Positions 63,000-64,000 of a stretch of 64,000 nucleotides of DNA are shown in pieces. The DNA is from Microvirga terrae (lineage in GTDB: Bacteria; Pseudomonadota; Alphaproteobacteria; Rhizobiales; Beijerinckiaceae). The stretch spans positions 2,551,001-2,615,000 of the forward strand of contig NZ_CP102845.1 of NCBI RefSeq assembly GCF_013307435.2, written 5' to 3'. The position numbers and the translations under genes are program-made. Within the stretch, counting starts at the first letter, position 1. Each line of letters opens with the position of its first letter. The notes below the pieces were generated by a model, which searched no databases, was not told the DNA's origin, and was given only the letters and a program-made list of their open reading frames with translations.

Positions 63000-63022
63000 A
63001 AACCCTTGCCACGCAAGGGTTT
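63000..63022. promoter_or_regulatory. Nine-bp stem-loop upstream of the LuxR-type gene
   Basis: 63000-63008 (AAACCCTTG) pairs perfectly with 63014-63022 around a five-base loop. It lies 84 bases before the LuxR-type start codon. It has no T tract, so a leader structure or operator-like dyad is possible. Confidence 0.4.
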
Positions 63023-63106
63023 CCTTGGAATAATTTCGTCCACGGATGGCTTTCGAGGCCGGGACGCGCCCATTTGGGAAAAGGTCCAGCCCGGGAGGGG
63101 ACACCG

Positions 63107-64000
63107 ATGGGCGAGGTGCTGGCGCATCGCAGGCTGTCGGAGCTGATCGGGTCAATCTACGATTGCGCCCTCGATCCCGGCCGCTGGGAGGGAACTCTGG
63201 CGGATGTCGCCGAGACCTTCGATTGCGCGGTCGTATCCCTGACCCTGAACGATCTTCACAACAACCGTTTCCTCATCAACAAGGCCTCTGGCTGGGAGCC
63301 GGCCCTGTTGCGCCTGAAATCGGAACGTCATGTGCCCGAGATCAATGCCCGGCTCACCGAGTGGCTCGCCCAGCAATCCTCCATCGACGAGATGTTCGTG
63401 ACCTCGGCCCATCTCTCGCCCGACTACATCCAGGCCTCGCCCTATGTGGAGGAGTGCCTGAAGCCCCAGGGGATCGTGGACATCATGCACATGTTCCTGA
63501 TGCACACGCGGCGGCAGTTCGCCGAGATCGGTCTGGGGCGCCACGCCCGGCAGGGAGTTATCACGGCGCGGGAACTGGAGCTGGGTCGCCTGCTTCTGCC
63601 TCACCTGCGCAAAGCCGTGACGATCAGCGATATCCTGGATGTGAACTCCATCGAGCAGGCTCACATGGCCGAGGCGCTCGACGCGCTCCGGTGTGGTGTC
63701 GTGCTCACCGACGAGCGCGCCGGAATCCTGCACGCGAACCGGTCCGCCGAGCGGATGATGAGCAAGGGGGCTCCCATCCGCAGCGTCCGCCGTGTCCTGG
63801 CGGCAGGCACGTCCGCCGCCAGCCGAGAACTGCGCAGGGCGATTCTGCATGCTGCCCGCAACGAAACGCATTCGGGTGAGGGCAATGCCGCGATCCGCCT
63901 CAACGACGCCGACGAGCCGCCGGCCTATGCGCACGTGCTCCCCATGGTGACGGGAGATCTGCGGACGCGGCTTCAGCCCAACGCGGTCGCGGCGATCTTC
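63107..64000 (+). CDS. LuxR-type regulator, N-terminal part, cut by window edge
   Basis: The first 298 residues of a protein that continues beyond the window. The N-terminal LSELIGSIYDCALDPGRWEGTL is the hallmark of large Hyphomicrobiales helix-turn-helix regulators, with PAS-like sensor region (ALRCGVVLTDERAGILHANRSAERMM near residues 190-220) and a LuxR C-terminal helix-turn-helix beyond the edge. Strong GGGAGGGG ribosome-binding site. Divergent from the HWE kinase. The DNA-binding domain is not visible, so the LuxR call rests on family memory. Confidence 0.72.
   Translation, partial: MGEVLAHRRLSELIGSIYDCALDPGRWEGTLADVAETFDCAVVSLTLNDLHNNRFLINKASGWEPALLRLKSERHVPEINARLTEWLAQQSSIDEMFVTSAHLSPDYIQASPYVEECLKPQGIVDIMHMFLMHTRRQFAEIGLGRHARQGVITARELELGRLLLPHLRKAVTISDILDVNSIEQAHMAEALDALRCGVVLTDERAGILHANRSAERMMSKGAPIRSVRRVLAAGTSAASRELRRAILHAARNETHSGEGNAAIRLNDADEPPAYAHVLPMVTGDLRTRLQPNAVAAIF

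Overview
The window is 64 kb of high-G+C DNA from an alphaproteobacterium of the order Hyphomicrobiales (Rhizobiales). Evidence: divK next to a DUF3572 gene, an EipB (DUF1849) envelope protein, EcfG-type promoters (GGAAC-N16/17-CGTT), an HWE histidine kinase, a DUF983 gene next to rnr, and GC-rich dispersed palindromes of the kind common in this order. A Methylobacteriaceae or Microvirga-like genus is my best guess, from general impression only. I found no rRNA, complete tRNA, CRISPR array, insertion sequence or prophage. This looks like core chromosome with a few accessory inserts.

Layout. 1-4.1 kb: a glycerophosphodiesterase (cut by the edge) with a RidA-family protein, then eipB, dinB, DUF3572 and divK. 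4.1-4.6 kb: a gene-free stretch holding a dispersed repeat, a candidate small RNA with a CCUCCU apical loop, and two tandem intrinsic terminators. 4.6-10.7 kb: adenine deaminase, an FUSC membrane protein, a small zinc-ribbon protein, an SPW-repeat protein behind a general-stress promoter, an SGNH hydrolase and a secreted Gly/Tyr-rich protein. 10.8-15.7 kb: a complete ABC importer operon ending in a phosphodiesterase-like gene. 16-28 kb, mostly minus strand: rpmG, Nudix, DUF983, rnr, parE, a stress-type small membrane protein (plus), MgtC-like, topA, and an AidB-like acyl-CoA dehydrogenase. 28-32 kb, plus strand: pyrB, a metal-site-less pyrC, plsY, dprA. 32-37.8 kb: an AEC transporter, arfB, a second SPW protein, and the full EF-P lysylation set (epmB, epmA, efp). 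37.9-50 kb: an aminotransferase, Ppx/GppA, rlmE, an oxidoreductase, a Tat-exported dienelactone hydrolase, an MFS pump, guaB, rsmB, guaA and a YffB-like protein. 51-55 kb: a Na+/H+ antiporter-like protein and TRAP permease genes without a binding-protein gene. 55-64 kb: NnrU, a YfgM-like protein, der, an MHYT-GGDEF-EAL protein, an HWE kinase and the start of a LuxR-type regulator.

How the genes work together: de novo pyrimidine (pyrB/pyrC-like) and purine (guaB, guaA, ade) metabolism, translation quality control (efp/epmAB, arfB, rlmE, rsmB, rpmG, der), DNA topology and repair (parE, topA, dinB, dprA), and envelope, stress and second-messenger signalling. The points most worth checking are the CCUCCU-loop RNA, the catalytically dead dihydroorotase, the two EcfG promoters on tiny membrane-protein genes, the opposed orientation of the topA-to-rpmG block relative to dprA, and a 37-residue membrane protein.
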